From NCBI GenBank assembly GCA_047602645.1, contig JASGGU010000001.1:62001-126000 (forward strand): 64,000 nucleotides of DNA, read 5' to 3'. The stretch comes from JAEYFP01 sp047602645 (lineage in GTDB: Bacteria; Bacillota; Clostridia; Lachnospirales; Lachnospiraceae). The notes below the pieces were generated by a model that saw only the letters and a list, made by a program, of their open reading frames with translations, made no database searches and was not told where the DNA came from. Each line of letters starts with the position of its first letter. The first letter of the stretch is position 1. Both the position numbers and the translations under genes were made by a program. This document shows positions 34,673 to 43,972 of this stretch, piece after piece.

Positions 34673-37033
34673 ATCGGTAGTATTTTTTCTTTTCTGTTTT
34701 AAAAGCAGAAGACAAAAAGTAAGGAGCGTCAGCAGGGAAATTACTTCTGCAGCCCGATAGGCTGCGGGTTCTTTATACGTAATATGAATGCCGTTATAGT
34801 ATCCCGCAGGTATGACTGCAGCTAATGTCCCTTTTTTACTTCTGATAAGCCTCGGAACGAGTCCGTCACCGTTGTCAAAGACATTATTGATCTGATATCC
34901 ATAGTAATAGAGGTAAGGGAGGTAGAGAACGCGGTCATCTGCAGCGTAGTTTGCAACAACGGCAGTAGAGGCCGTGCCTGACTTTTCAAAGCTTTCTATG
35001 AAAAGGCCCGTACCGCTGTCCCGCTCTACAGTATAGTTTGGATTCATCATTTCCTGAGTTTCCCAGATGTTTTTGTCAACGTCAATGTCGACGAAGTCAG
35101 ACGGTTCATATTCCCCCATCCCGGTGCCACGATATACCATTAATCCCGGGGAATCATAAAAGTATTGCTGATCAGATTGGATCGGAATTGTATAATAAAA
35201 ATAAAAGGTTTGAATAAATGTCATAATCACAACAATAAAAGAAAGGGTATGGAAAACTCGTTTAGGAAATGAAAGCCGTGTCAGCAGATCCGCAAGCCCA
35301 CAGACTGAAAACGTCAGTAAGGCTGTTGCAATAGAAAGGTAGCGCCATGGAAACTGGACCATGGACAGAATTTTTTTCAACGGACCGCCAATCTCTTCAA
35401 TCGTAGCCCATGGAAAGAGAAAGGTAGTCATAAAAAGAGCAATGATGCCAAGAATACTGCAAACAAGAGAAAAGTGTGCCGTGGCCTCCTTTCGAAAAAA
35501 GCTTCCTTTTTTGCTGAAATATAAGAAAAGAAATGACAGGGTTCCAATTAACAGAAGGATTCCGAATGCAAAATCACCGCCGGCAGGCTCAGATGGAAAA
35601 ATTACAGCGGTTCCGTTTTTGTTTACAAAGGTCATCAGAAGCTTAAGGGGGTGCAGCGCATTCTGTGAGGCACTGTAGGGTTCCTGTGTAAATACTTTAT
35701 AGGTGTCCCTTCTTAACATATCCAAAAACGGTATCCAAAAGCAGGCGGTCAGAAGAAGAGTACCGCCGGCTGCTTTTATTAACTGGACAAGCCGTTTTTT
35801 TTGTAATATTTTTTTAGTGCAGATAATGCAGGTAAGGGCAATGAAAATACCCGCCATTTCACAGCTTAGAATATGGGAGCTGACAAGCCCCGTAAGGCCG
35901 AGAAATAAGGGAATAAAATGATACTTATACGGAGCGGCTTCCGTATCTTCGGCTAATATCAGGTAAAAACCCGTGATGATCAACGGAAGAAAGATCATAG
36001 CCAGGTATTCGCCGACGGAGGCTCTTCGATAGACATCAATCAGACGGTAGATGGAAAAAACGTATAAAAAGCTGCCAAGAAGCGCGATTTTATAATTTTT
36101 AAAAATTTTTTGAATGCAGTAATAGGCGACCGCGGCAGTTGCAAAATTGACTGTGAAAACGAAAATCTTATAAGTATCCATAATAGAAAAACCAATCAGA
36201 CGTAAAACCGCAGGAAAATAGAGAAACAGCTCAGGATAAAAATAGGACAGTGCATAGCCATAGCCAAGCTGCGTATTTGGATGAATTCTCACTGGAAACT
36301 GCCCATCCAGCAGTCCGTCTTTAATTCCTTCGATTTTAATATAACTGAAAGCAAAATCGTCCATCAGGGGAAGATAGGAGCAATATAACGGGAAAGAGAC
36401 AATAACCGTAAAGCAGAGCAGAGATAAAAGAACTGCCAGACGCGAATTTTGAAAGAGATTCATCCTTTTTTTCCATAAATACAAAGCAAAATTGAAGATA
36501 CAAAGTAAAAAAAGCCATTTCAAAATAGTCGGCGCATCATTCAGATGATTACCCTGCAGCGTTACGCCTTCAATATGAAAGGTTTTAAATCCACAGTATT
36601 TCACATAAAAATCCATATCCGTTATAGTTTTATTTACGACGATATTTGAAATTTGAGCAGTGGCATTGCGATTTAAAGAAATGTCATCGCACTCGATGAT
36701 ATCCGGATCTGTGCAGGTAAGACCGCATTTGCTCCCGGCGCCGGAAACATATTGTACGGTCATCGTATAAGAACCCTTGGGAATAGGAACCGCAAGATGA
36801 AACGGTATTTTTTCCTCGGCGGAGGAAACCAGTTCTCCATCCTCGATATCAAACCAATATCCGTCGGCTTCCATTCTTCCGATATCAGGGGTTCCCTCCG
36901 AAATCGGCAGGATTATATCTGTGAGGGGTCTTGTTAATAAAAACAAGACTAGAAAGGCGGTAAGGAGAGCTTCAAGGACAATTAAAATTTGTGTACTGTG
37001 TGTTCTTATTAAGGATTGCAATATATTTACCAC
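34661..37033 (-). CDS. YfhO / PTPS-related large membrane protein
   Basis: The 790-residue protein has one N-terminal membrane helix, an outside domain of about 130 residues, some twelve membrane segments, and a C-terminal outside domain of about 140 residues before a last helix. The stretch with DDFAFSYIKIEGIKDG and YRRASVGEYLAMIFLP is typical of the 6-pyruvoyl-tetrahydropterin-synthase-related/YfhO membrane family, thought to be GT-C-type glycosyltransferases of surface polymers. The given start is GTG 37033; a TTG at 37021 has a better placed AAGGTGG and may be the true start. It is divergent from the aminotransferase gene and overlaps its convergent neighbour by 12 bases. Confidence 0.75.
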   Translation of the reverse strand: MVNILQSLIRTHSTQILIVLEALLTAFLVLFLLTRPLTDIILPISEGTPDIGRMEADGYWFDIEDGELVSSAEEKIPFHLAVPIPKGSYTMTVQYVSGAGSKCGLTCTDPDIIECDDISLNRNATAQISNIVVNKTITDMDFYVKYCGFKTFHIEGVTLQGNHLNDAPTILKWLFLLCIFNFALYLWKKRMNLFQNSRLAVLLSLLCFTVIVSFPLYCSYLPLMDDFAFSYIKIEGIKDGLLDGQFPVRIHPNTQLGYGYALSYFYPELFLYFPAVLRLIGFSIMDTYKIFVFTVNFATAAVAYYCIQKIFKNYKIALLGSFLYVFSIYRLIDVYRRASVGEYLAMIFLPLIITGFYLILAEDTEAAPYKYHFIPLFLGLTGLVSSHILSCEMAGIFIALTCIICTKKILQKKRLVQLIKAAGGTLLLTACFWIPFLDMLRRDTYKVFTQEPYSASQNALHPLKLLMTFVNKNGTAVIFPSEPAGGDFAFGILLLIGTLSFLFLYFSKKGSFFRKEATAHFSLVCSILGIIALFMTTFLFPWATIEEIGGPLKKILSMVQFPWRYLSIATALLTFSVCGLADLLTRLSFPKRVFHTLSFIVVIMTFIQTFYFYYTIPIQSDQQYFYDSPGLMVYRGTGMGEYEPSDFVDIDVDKNIWETQEMMNPNYTVERDSGTGLFIESFEKSGTASTAVVANYAADDRVLYLPYLYYYGYQINNVFDNGDGLVPRLIRSKKGTLAAVIPAGYYNGIHITYKEPAAYRAAEVISLLTLLTFCLLLLKQKRKNTTDLLI

Positions 37034-37078
37034 CTTTACAAATATTTCTACGGATTATTATAGAAGATATTTTGTTTT

Positions 37079-37106
37079 TTGACAAGGAAATACCTTTTTA
37101 TATGCT
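37079..37106 (+). promoter_or_regulatory. Possible promoter of the aminotransferase operon
   Basis: TTGACA (37079-37084), 16 bases, TATGCT (37101-37106), about 70 bases before the ATG at 37178. It lies in the 144-base divergent gap between the YfhO-like gene and the aminotransferase gene. Confidence 0.6.
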
Positions 37107-37177
37107 AAAGAAAATGGACACATAATATCGAATGTGCTATTATTTAGTTGAATTAAATAGTGGAGGATTATCTAATA

Positions 37178-38305
37178 ATGATTAATTTTAATGTACCGCC
37201 TTATACCGGAAAAGAAATGGAATATATAAATATAGCTATACAAAATCATAAGATATGCGGGGATGGTGAATTTACAAAAAAGTGTCATACGTGGTTGGAA
37301 CAAAAAACGGGAACGTCGAAGGCGTTATTGACGACATCCTGTACTCATGCGACAGAAATGGCGGTTTTGCTTTCGGATATTCAGGCAGGGGATGAAGTTA
37401 TTATGCCATCGTATACGTTTGTGTCTACGGCAGATGCGTTTGTGCTTCGCGGTGCGATTCCTGTGTTTGTGGATATTAGACAAGACACAATGAATATTGA
37501 TGAGACATTGATAGAGGCTGCGATTACAAATAAAACAAAGGCGATTGTTCCGGTTCATTATGCCGGAGTTTCCTGTGAAATGGATGCAATTATGCAATTG
37601 GCAGAACTGTATGGCTTAACGGTCATTGAGGATGCTGCACAGGGAATCCTATCCTCTTATAAGGGAAAGGCTTTGGGGACATTTGGTGATTATGGCTGCT
37701 GCAGCTTTCACGAGACAAAAAATATGAGCATGGGTGAGGGCGGAGCATTGCTGATCCGTGATATATCTAATGTTGAAAAAGCTGAGATTATTCGGGAAAA
37801 GGGAACAAACCGCAGTAAGTTTTTTAGGGGAGAGGTTGACAAGTATACTTGGGTAGAGTGTGGGTCCTCCTATCTTCCGAGTGAATTAAATGCAGCCTAC
37901 CTGTTTGCGCAGTTTGAGAACGCTCAGCTGATATATAAGAGCAGAATGGCAATCTGGAATCATTATTATAAGAGGCTGCAGATACTGAAAGAAAGGGACA
38001 GGTTGGTATTGCCTTATGTACCTGGTCATTGTACGCATAATGCCCATATGTTTTATATTAAAGCGAAAGACATTAAAGAGCGCACACGGCTAATTGACTT
38101 TTTAAAAGCTAGCGGAATTATGGCCGTATTTCATTATATTCCATTGCATACTTCTCCTGCGGGGAGAAGGTTTGGCCGCTTTGCGGGTGAAGACATCTGT
38201 ACAACAAATGAGAGCGAACGTCTTCTGAGGCTTCCGATGTATTATGGACTGGAAGAGGAAAAAGTGGATTATATCTGTGATAAGATTGAGGAGTTTTATC
38301 AATGA
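37178..38305 (+). CDS. Sugar aminotransferase (WecE/DegT/FdtB type)
   Basis: PLP-dependent enzymes of this family aminate a nucleotide-linked keto-deoxy sugar. The start is ATG 37178 behind GGAGG (37162-37166). The 375 residues show the family pattern: LLTTSCTHATEMA (phosphate-binding turn), PSYTFVSTADA, VEDAAQGIL (the acid that pairs with the PLP pyridine nitrogen), and the Schiff-base lysine in FHETKNMSMGEGG. The C-terminal half has the usual KASGIMAVFHYIPLH. It overlaps the next GNAT gene by four bases. WecE makes dTDP-4-amino-fucose and FdtB a 3-amino sugar; with FdtA in this locus either position is possible. Confidence 0.9.
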   Translation: MINFNVPPYTGKEMEYINIAIQNHKICGDGEFTKKCHTWLEQKTGTSKALLTTSCTHATEMAVLLSDIQAGDEVIMPSYTFVSTADAFVLRGAIPVFVDIRQDTMNIDETLIEAAITNKTKAIVPVHYAGVSCEMDAIMQLAELYGLTVIEDAAQGILSSYKGKALGTFGDYGCCSFHETKNMSMGEGGALLIRDISNVEKAEIIREKGTNRSKFFRGEVDKYTWVECGSSYLPSELNAAYLFAQFENAQLIYKSRMAIWNHYYKRLQILKERDRLVLPYVPGHCTHNAHMFYIKAKDIKERTRLIDFLKASGIMAVFHYIPLHTSPAGRRFGRFAGEDICTTNESERLLRLPMYYGLEEEKVDYICDKIEEFYQ

Positions 38306-38838
38306 AGATAATAGAAGGGGAGAAGCTTTTTTACAGGGAAATCACAGAAGAAGATACGGATCTGGTTTTGCGCTGGCGTAATAGCGATTTTGTAAGGTCA
38401 AACTTTATTTATCAGCCGCTGATTACAAGGGAGGAACATCTGATCTGGTTGAATACAAAAGTGAATACCGGACAGGTCATCCAGTTTATTATACTTGAAA
38501 AGGCTGTGGGAAGGGCAATTGGTTCTGTCTATCTCCGTGATATAGACTACGTAGCAAAAAAAGCGGAGTATGGAATTTTTATTGGGGAAGAAAGCGCATG
38601 CGGAAAGGGATATGGTACAGAAGCTGCAGGGACAATGATTTCATTCGCGTTTAAAGAGCTGGAACTCCAAAAATTGACGCTTCGTGTACTGGCGAAAAAT
38701 GTTCGCGCAATTAAAAGCTATGAGAAGGCAGGTTTTTTGGTAAAGGAAAGTAGGATGGAAGAGATAGTAATAAATGGCCGGTGCCAGAATCTCATATTTA
38801 TGGAAATCATTGCGCAAGAGGAGAAAGGGAAGAAGTAA
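38302..38838 (+). CDS. GNAT N-acetyltransferase, probable amino-sugar acetyltransferase
   Basis: This 178-residue RimJ/RimL-type GNAT protein has LFYREITEEDTDLVLRWRN at the start, IGSVYLRDID, the acetyl-CoA loop ESACGKGYGTEA and the late ENV-like AKNVRAIKSYEKAGF. Its gene overlaps the aminotransferase stop by four bases, so the likely role is acetylation of the amino group just introduced, as in WecD, PseH or FdtC. Ribosome binding sequence lies in the end of the upstream gene. The following gene is a decayed glycosyltransferase. Confidence 0.85.
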   Translation: MKIIEGEKLFYREITEEDTDLVLRWRNSDFVRSNFIYQPLITREEHLIWLNTKVNTGQVIQFIILEKAVGRAIGSVYLRDIDYVAKKAEYGIFIGEESACGKGYGTEAAGTMISFAFKELELQKLTLRVLAKNVRAIKSYEKAGFLVKESRMEEIVINGRCQNLIFMEIIAQEEKGKK

Positions 38839-38839
38839 A

Positions 38840-39215
38840 ATGAACCTAATTTCTTTTCTGATACTGTGTTATTGTTTAGAGCATACGATAGAAGCTGTTG
38901 TTAATGAAATGGTGAGGATCATGAATTCACAGTCACGGGATACGTATGAGATCATTCTTATTAATGACGGATCACTGGATGGTACTTTTAAAAAAAATAA
39001 ATGAGTTATGTTCTAGGCATCATGTGATATGGACTTTATTTAATATAATTTTATGTCCTGCTACTCTGCTTGACGGGACCCCAATAATAATTATTCTGTT
39101 GGTTTTGGGAGAGATAATTCTATTTGCTTTGGAGCTGACAGGTAAGTATGGCGGAAGAAATTAACCGCAATATGTTGTTAAAACCATTATAAGAGGTAAA
39201 GACTTTAGAATTTGA
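38840..39215 (+). pseudogene. Decayed GT2 (GtrB/ArnC-like) glycosyltransferase
   Basis: The first 55 codons from ATG 38840 read like the start of a GT2 enzyme (IEAVVNEMVRI ... EIILINDGSLDGTF). The frame then breaks at a run of eight A (38990-38997); reading on in the other frame gives KKINELCSRHHV, the normal continuation. After that most of the enzyme is gone and the sequence jumps to a C-terminal membrane helix (PIIIILLVLGEIILFALEL), a stop at 39162-39164, and behind it PQYVVKTIIRGKD to a last stop at 39213, the usual tail of this family. So there is a frameshift, an internal deletion of well over 100 residues and an in-frame stop. Confidence 0.85.
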
Positions 39216-39229
39216 AGGCGGAAAAATCG

Positions 39230-40711
39230 ATGAACTGGAATCAGCTGATGAGTCCGGAGCGCATCCGGCAATACACAAAAAAGAAAACGTCCAATGATCT
39301 GCGGACAGAATTTGAGATGGATTACCATAGGATCATTGCGAGCGCGTCGTTTCGGCGTCTACAGGATAAGACACAAGTGTTTCCGCTTGATAAGAGTGAT
39401 TTTATCAGGACGCGGCTGACGCATTCTCTTGAGGTATCTTCTCTGGCAAAATCACTCGGACAGAATATCGCAAATAGTATTCTGGTTGGTGGGTTGGATG
39501 AGGAATTTACCGTTCAGACGAAAATGGATATCTGTGATGTGCTGCAGTGTGCGGGACTTTTGCATGATATTGGGAATCCGCCTTTCGGGCATTTTGGAGA
39601 GAGCGCAATTCAGGACTGGTTTAAAAAAAATCTGCCGCTGCTTAAGTTTAACGGAAGGCCGCTGACGGAAATACTGACCAGACAGATGCAGGAGGATTTC
39701 TGCAATTTTGAAGGTAATACGCAAGCGTTGCGCGTTGTGACAAAACTGCACTTTCTTGTGGATGAAAATGGCATGAATCTGACAAAGGCGCTGCTAGGTA
39801 CAATTATGAAGTACCCCGGCTCCTCGCTTGAAATCGGATATCATAAAAAAGATCCGGAGCGTGACATCAAACGAAAGAAAATGGGATATTTTTATGCCGA
39901 CAGGGAAACCTACCAGTCTGTCCAGTATGCGACAGGAACGAACGGCTGTCGGCATCCGCTTGCCTTTGCACTGGAAGCTGCGGATGATATTGCCTATAAG
40001 ACGGCGGATATTGAGGATGCGGTAAAAAAAGGCTGCCTGTCCTATGAGAAGCTTGTGCAGGAATTGAAGACTGCCCTGGATGCCGCAAAAATCACAGAAT
40101 TCATTGGAACCGGTGCAGGAGAGGGACAAACAGACGGCACTATAGAAGCGTATCAAAAGCTGGTTGACAAATTAGAGCGAAATCACCGGAAAGCGATCGA
40201 GAAGGGTTATGAAAACCCAGAGCTGTATGCGGTGCAAAATTGGGTTGTTTCCGTACAGGGAGCGATGCTGAGTTATGCAGCGGAAGGCTTCACAAAGCAT
40301 TATGCCAAGATCATGTCCGGTACCTATAAAAAAGAGTTGATCAAGGAAACGGACGGCGATCTGTTGATGGAGACGCTTGGAGATATTGCATACCGCTATG
40401 CATTTATCTCGAAACCCATCCTGAAGCTGGAAGTATCGGCGGACGCGATTTTTGATTTCCTGCTTACCAGATTTACGGAAGCATTTTTGTATTATGATAC
40501 ACCCGAATGGAATGACCGTGCGACGGCAGTCAATGAAAAAATGACAATGCTCATTTCGGAAAATTATAAACGAATCTATCAGACCTATTCCAGGGATAAG
40601 GATGAGGCAGAGAGACTGTATTTGCGGCTGCTGCTGGTGACTGATTATGTGTGCGGCATGACGGACAGCTATGCGAAGCGGATGTATCAGGAACTGAGGG
40701 GAATCGAATAG
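39230..40711 (+). CDS. dgt: Deoxyguanosinetriphosphate triphosphohydrolase-like protein
   Basis: Dgt enzymes cut dGTP or other dNTPs to deoxynucleoside and triphosphate in the cytoplasm. The start chosen is ATG 39230 (MNWNQLMSPERIRQY) with AAGGCGGA before it; a TTG at 39212 is possible. The 493 residues have the HD-domain metal ligands: His in RTRLTHSLEVS, and HDIGNPPFGHFGE near residue 112, then a later Asp in EAADDIAYKTADIED. The length fits the family. It is a housekeeping or antiphage nucleotide enzyme placed inside a glycan locus, between a dead glycosyltransferase and a strong promoter, so a functional link is not implied. Confidence 0.93.
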   Translation: MNWNQLMSPERIRQYTKKKTSNDLRTEFEMDYHRIIASASFRRLQDKTQVFPLDKSDFIRTRLTHSLEVSSLAKSLGQNIANSILVGGLDEEFTVQTKMDICDVLQCAGLLHDIGNPPFGHFGESAIQDWFKKNLPLLKFNGRPLTEILTRQMQEDFCNFEGNTQALRVVTKLHFLVDENGMNLTKALLGTIMKYPGSSLEIGYHKKDPERDIKRKKMGYFYADRETYQSVQYATGTNGCRHPLAFALEAADDIAYKTADIEDAVKKGCLSYEKLVQELKTALDAAKITEFIGTGAGEGQTDGTIEAYQKLVDKLERNHRKAIEKGYENPELYAVQNWVVSVQGAMLSYAAEGFTKHYAKIMSGTYKKELIKETDGDLLMETLGDIAYRYAFISKPILKLEVSADAIFDFLLTRFTEAFLYYDTPEWNDRATAVNEKMTMLISENYKRIYQTYSRDKDEAERLYLRLLLVTDYVCGMTDSYAKRMYQELRGIE

Positions 40712-40721
40712 GCGCCCCGGT

Positions 40722-40750
40722 TTGACAATCTACAGTAAATCGGCTAGAAT
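40722..40750 (+). promoter_or_regulatory. Near-consensus promoter of the main glycan operon
   Basis: TTGACA (40722-40727), a 17-base spacer and TAGAAT (40745-40750) form a strong sigma-A promoter only 10 bases after the dgt stop and 30 bases before the GT2 start. The 5' leader is very short, leaving no room for an attenuator. Confidence 0.88.
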
Positions 40751-40780
40751 GAAAAACATTAAGATATAAGAGGTAAATTC

Positions 40781-41497
40781 ATGGCAATCAGCGTAGTTTT
40801 ATTGGCATATAAAGAAGCGGAAAACCTAAGGGTGCTGTTACCGCAAATTCACAGTAAAATGAAAGAAATCGGAGAGACCTATGAAATTCTTGTGATCGAT
40901 TCGGCAACGCCTTTTGATGATACAAAAGCGGTGTGTGAAACCCATGGCGCTGTTTATATTCCGCAGGAAGAGCCGCATTATGGGGGCGCCTTCCGTACGG
41001 GCATCAAATATGCAAACTATGAAAAGCTTCAGACTTTAGATGCGGACGGTTCCCATAATCCTTCTGCCCTGCCGGAGATCTACAGGAAATTTGAGGAGGG
41101 CAATGATATCGTAATCGGTTCCCGTTATGTGGAGGGAGGCGTTACGCATGATGCAAAAAGCTCCATTTGGATGTCTCATTTATTGAATGGTGTGATGCGA
41201 AGGTGTATCGGAGTTATGGCAAAGGATATTTCTACGGCATACAGATTGTATGATGCAAAGCTTTTAAAGGCGGTAACGCTGAAAGAAGAAAATTATGACG
41301 TCCTTCAGGAAGTGATATTAAGAATGAAAATCAAGAAGAAGGAGCAGCAGAAAGGAACGTTGAAAATAGGTGAAATTCCCATTGAATTTGAAAAACGAAT
41401 GTATGGGGAATCCAAAAGAAAACTGCTGAAATTTATAATCAGTTATATTTCAACAGTATTTAAGCTGTTGTATATCCGCTTAAAGGGGAAAAATTAA
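40781..41497 (+). CDS. GT2 polyprenyl-phosphate sugar synthase-like enzyme
   Basis: The 238 residues are a minimal DPM1-type GT-A fold: ISVVLLAYKEAENLRVLL, IDSATPFDD, a GG loop (EEPHYGGAFRTGI), and the metal-binding DAD in QTLDADGSHNP. It has no C-terminal membrane pair. Its stop codon shares a base with the start of the next gene (TAATG), a GT39-like membrane enzyme, so the pair most likely makes a polyprenyl-phosphate sugar inside and uses it outside. AGAGGT precedes ATG 40781. It is the first gene behind the strong promoter. Confidence 0.87.
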   Translation: MAISVVLLAYKEAENLRVLLPQIHSKMKEIGETYEILVIDSATPFDDTKAVCETHGAVYIPQEEPHYGGAFRTGIKYANYEKLQTLDADGSHNPSALPEIYRKFEEGNDIVIGSRYVEGGVTHDAKSSIWMSHLLNGVMRRCIGVMAKDISTAYRLYDAKLLKAVTLKEENYDVLQEVILRMKIKKKEQQKGTLKIGEIPIEFEKRMYGESKRKLLKFIISYISTVFKLLYIRLKGKN

Positions 41498-42975
41498 TGA
41501 CAGTACAGGAAAACGCAAAAAAAGGGGCAGATAAAAGTGGCTATGTAATAATTGGGCTCTTATCCCTTGTTTATTTTATTTATATGCTGGTTTTTTGTGA
41601 TTTAAGATCCCTATGGATGGATGATCTGGCACAGATTCAAATTGCTGTCCAATCAACAATTCCTGATATGATCAGAGAGACGATCAGTCTGGATAATAAT
41701 CCCCCGCTGTTTCATTTATTGTCTTTCTTTTGGATTAGAATGGTACCTTATGGGACAGGCTGGCTGAAGCTGATCAATATTATTTTCGTCAGTATCGGCC
41801 TGTATCTTTGCGGCTTAATTTCATTTGAAATCCGAGGCAGATCGGCAGGCATTATATGTGTGCTTTTGGGACTGCTTCATAGGGGCGTCGTATCACTGGC
41901 AGCATATACGTTCAGGCCTTATGGCTTGTATTTTTGTATATCAGCGCTTATGCTTTTTCTTTATATCAGGAGCCGTAATCAGCTTACGAAACAAAACAAT
42001 TTATTATTTATGGTTAGTATGATACTGGCGGTATATACACATTATTTTGCGGTGCTGCTTTGTATCTGTTTTTTTATGATTGATATTTTTTTAATTTGGA
42101 ATAAACGTCTGAAATTAATAGATTTATTCCCTTATCCGGCGGCGGCACTTGCTCTGCTTCCGTGGCTGGCAGTTATTATGCGGGGCTCTTTGCAGAGACT
42201 AGAACATTTTTGGCCTCAGAAGCCGGATATGAAGGCACTTGCGGATATGCTCTATGAGCTGTTGGGGTATGATAAAGTTCTAGTGTTAATTGTCATTGCG
42301 GCAGGACTGATTGTATTTTTTTACTTGATAGAGGTGATTATAAAAAAGAAGCAGACCGTTTGTTTGCTGTTCGATCTGTGTCTGCTGTGCATACCTGTAT
42401 GTATGATTTTAAGTGTTTATTTTGTATCAAAATATGCAGGAGGCTTTACTTCATTATTTGTTACCCGGTATTTTGTGAGTGTGGTTCCGTTTATTATGGT
42501 GCTGTGCGGGACTGGTTTTTCTATGGCCTATGACACCGTCATCAATCAAATGCAGAGTCGTGTTGTCCGCTATTTAAGCACATTATTGCTGTTGGCAGTC
42601 TGTGCGGTTTTCTTTTATCGAAGTCTGAATAAGACAGTTGTATTTGAAACAATGTTTAATGAGCCGTTTAAAGAGGTCTCCGCTTATCTGATGTCTCAGG
42701 AAGATATCAATAAACAGAATATTCTGGTATATAACACTTGTAACGAACTTCAGGAGGGCTGGAACTATTACCTTTCGGAGGGCGGTGCACGTGATTCTCT
42801 TCCGGTTGTTTGGGAAGCACTTACAAAGAATGATTTAGAGGGGATAGACAAGATTTATGTAGCAGTTCTGCACCTTCCCTTTACGGAGGAAGCGAAAATG
42901 GTCTTGGAGGATAACGGATATCAGTTAACCGAAGCAATGGAGAGTATTCCTGTTCAAATTTATGAAAAGAAGTAA
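41497..42975 (+). CDS. GT39/ArnT-like membrane glycosyltransferase
   Basis: The 492-residue protein has about eleven hydrophobic segments and a C-terminal soluble region from about residue 385. After the first helix the outside loop contains the catalytic-type acidic pair RSLWMDDLAQIQ, then the conserved SLDNNPPLFHLLSFFW of the PMT/ArnT class. This family transfers a sugar from polyprenyl phosphate to an outside acceptor. One base is shared with the stop of the upstream GT2, which probably makes the donor. The sugar and acceptor are unknown. No ribosome site is clear apart from AAAGGGG in the GT2 3' end. Confidence 0.82.
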   Translation: MTVQENAKKGADKSGYVIIGLLSLVYFIYMLVFCDLRSLWMDDLAQIQIAVQSTIPDMIRETISLDNNPPLFHLLSFFWIRMVPYGTGWLKLINIIFVSIGLYLCGLISFEIRGRSAGIICVLLGLLHRGVVSLAAYTFRPYGLYFCISALMLFLYIRSRNQLTKQNNLLFMVSMILAVYTHYFAVLLCICFFMIDIFLIWNKRLKLIDLFPYPAAALALLPWLAVIMRGSLQRLEHFWPQKPDMKALADMLYELLGYDKVLVLIVIAAGLIVFFYLIEVIIKKKQTVCLLFDLCLLCIPVCMILSVYFVSKYAGGFTSLFVTRYFVSVVPFIMVLCGTGFSMAYDTVINQMQSRVVRYLSTLLLLAVCAVFFYRSLNKTVVFETMFNEPFKEVSAYLMSQEDINKQNILVYNTCNELQEGWNYYLSEGGARDSLPVVWEALTKNDLEGIDKIYVAVLHLPFTEEAKMVLEDNGYQLTEAMESIPVQIYEKK

Positions 42976-42997
42976 CAACCGGTAAAGGAGAATGAGT

Positions 42998-43960
42998 ATG
43001 TCCAGAATACTGATTACAGGTTTTTCAGGGTTTGTCAGTCATCATTTTTTAGAGTATCTATATCGAAATAAGATTTCAACGGATGTTTACGGATTGGATT
43101 TAAGAGAGCCTTCATTTTCTTATAGTGAATATGTGAAGGTGCTGAACATTCGTTTTAAAGTCATTAATCTATTAAATATTGAGGAATTGCGTGAACTATT
43201 TACAGAATTTACGCCGGATTATATATTGCATTTAGCCTCCTTCAGCAGTGTGGCATATAGCTGGAGGCATCCTGCCGAGAGCTTTTCGAACAATACAAAT
43301 ATATTTTTAAATTTAGCGGCTACGGTCAGTGAGTTTAACAGTAAATGCAGAATCCTGTCTGTCGGGTCATCGGAAGAGTATGGTAATGTTTTTGCATCCG
43401 ATCTGCCGCTTACAGAGGAGAGTATTCTAAAGCCTGTCAGTCCGTATGCCGTTGCCAGAGTATCCCAGGAAATGTTATCAAAGGTATATGTGGACAGCTA
43501 TCATTTAAACATTATTCTGACCCGCTCGTTTAATCATATTGGCGTTTGGCAGGATGAACGATTTGTGATTTCAAGTTTTATTAACAGGGCGTTGCAATTG
43601 AAAAAGGCGGATTTAAAAGAGGGAACGATTGAAACGGGAGATCTGATGATTGTCAGGGATTTTGTGGATGTGCGGGATGTTGTAAGAGCATACTATCTGC
43701 TGCTTATGAAAGGAAAATGCGGTGATGTTTACAATATATGTTCGGGTAAGGGAGTCAAGCTTAAAACAGTAATAGATATCATCGGGGAACTAGTGGGAAT
43801 CAAAATTCACACAAGGATCAATCCGGAATATATTCGGTTAAATGACAATAAAGAAATGATAGGATCTTTTGATAAAATTAAAAGAGAACTTGGGTGGGAA
43901 CCACAGATTAGTTTTGAGCAGACGATTAAGGAAATGATAGAGAGCATGACTTTAAGTTAG
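42998..43960 (+). CDS. Extended SDR nucleotide-sugar reductase/epimerase (Rmd-like)
   Basis: The start is ATG 42998 (MSRILITGF), 7 bases after AAAGGAG; the ATG at 42992 is too close to it. The 320 residues resemble GDP-4-keto-6-deoxymannose reductase and its relatives, which make GDP-rhamnose-type sugars. Present are the NAD(P) loop ITGFSGFVSHHF, LHLASFSSVAYSW, SVGSSEEYG and RSFNHIG. Two changes from the textbook motif: the third Gly of GxxGxxG is Ser, and the YxxxK catalytic motif reads YAVAR, Arg in place of Lys. A subfamily with this change may exist. It precedes a DUF1919 gene and several glycosyltransferases. Confidence 0.83.
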   Translation: MSRILITGFSGFVSHHFLEYLYRNKISTDVYGLDLREPSFSYSEYVKVLNIRFKVINLLNIEELRELFTEFTPDYILHLASFSSVAYSWRHPAESFSNNTNIFLNLAATVSEFNSKCRILSVGSSEEYGNVFASDLPLTEESILKPVSPYAVARVSQEMLSKVYVDSYHLNIILTRSFNHIGVWQDERFVISSFINRALQLKKADLKEGTIETGDLMIVRDFVDVRDVVRAYYLLLMKGKCGDVYNICSGKGVKLKTVIDIIGELVGIKIHTRINPEYIRLNDNKEMIGSFDKIKRELGWEPQISFEQTIKEMIESMTLS

Positions 43961-43972
43961 AGAGGGAAAGAA

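Noticed and set aside
40722..40780. Leader-encoded antitermination element (LoaP or RfaH type) before the glycan operon
   Set aside because: The leader after the promoter is only about 25 bases and holds no hairpin of the kind these factors need.
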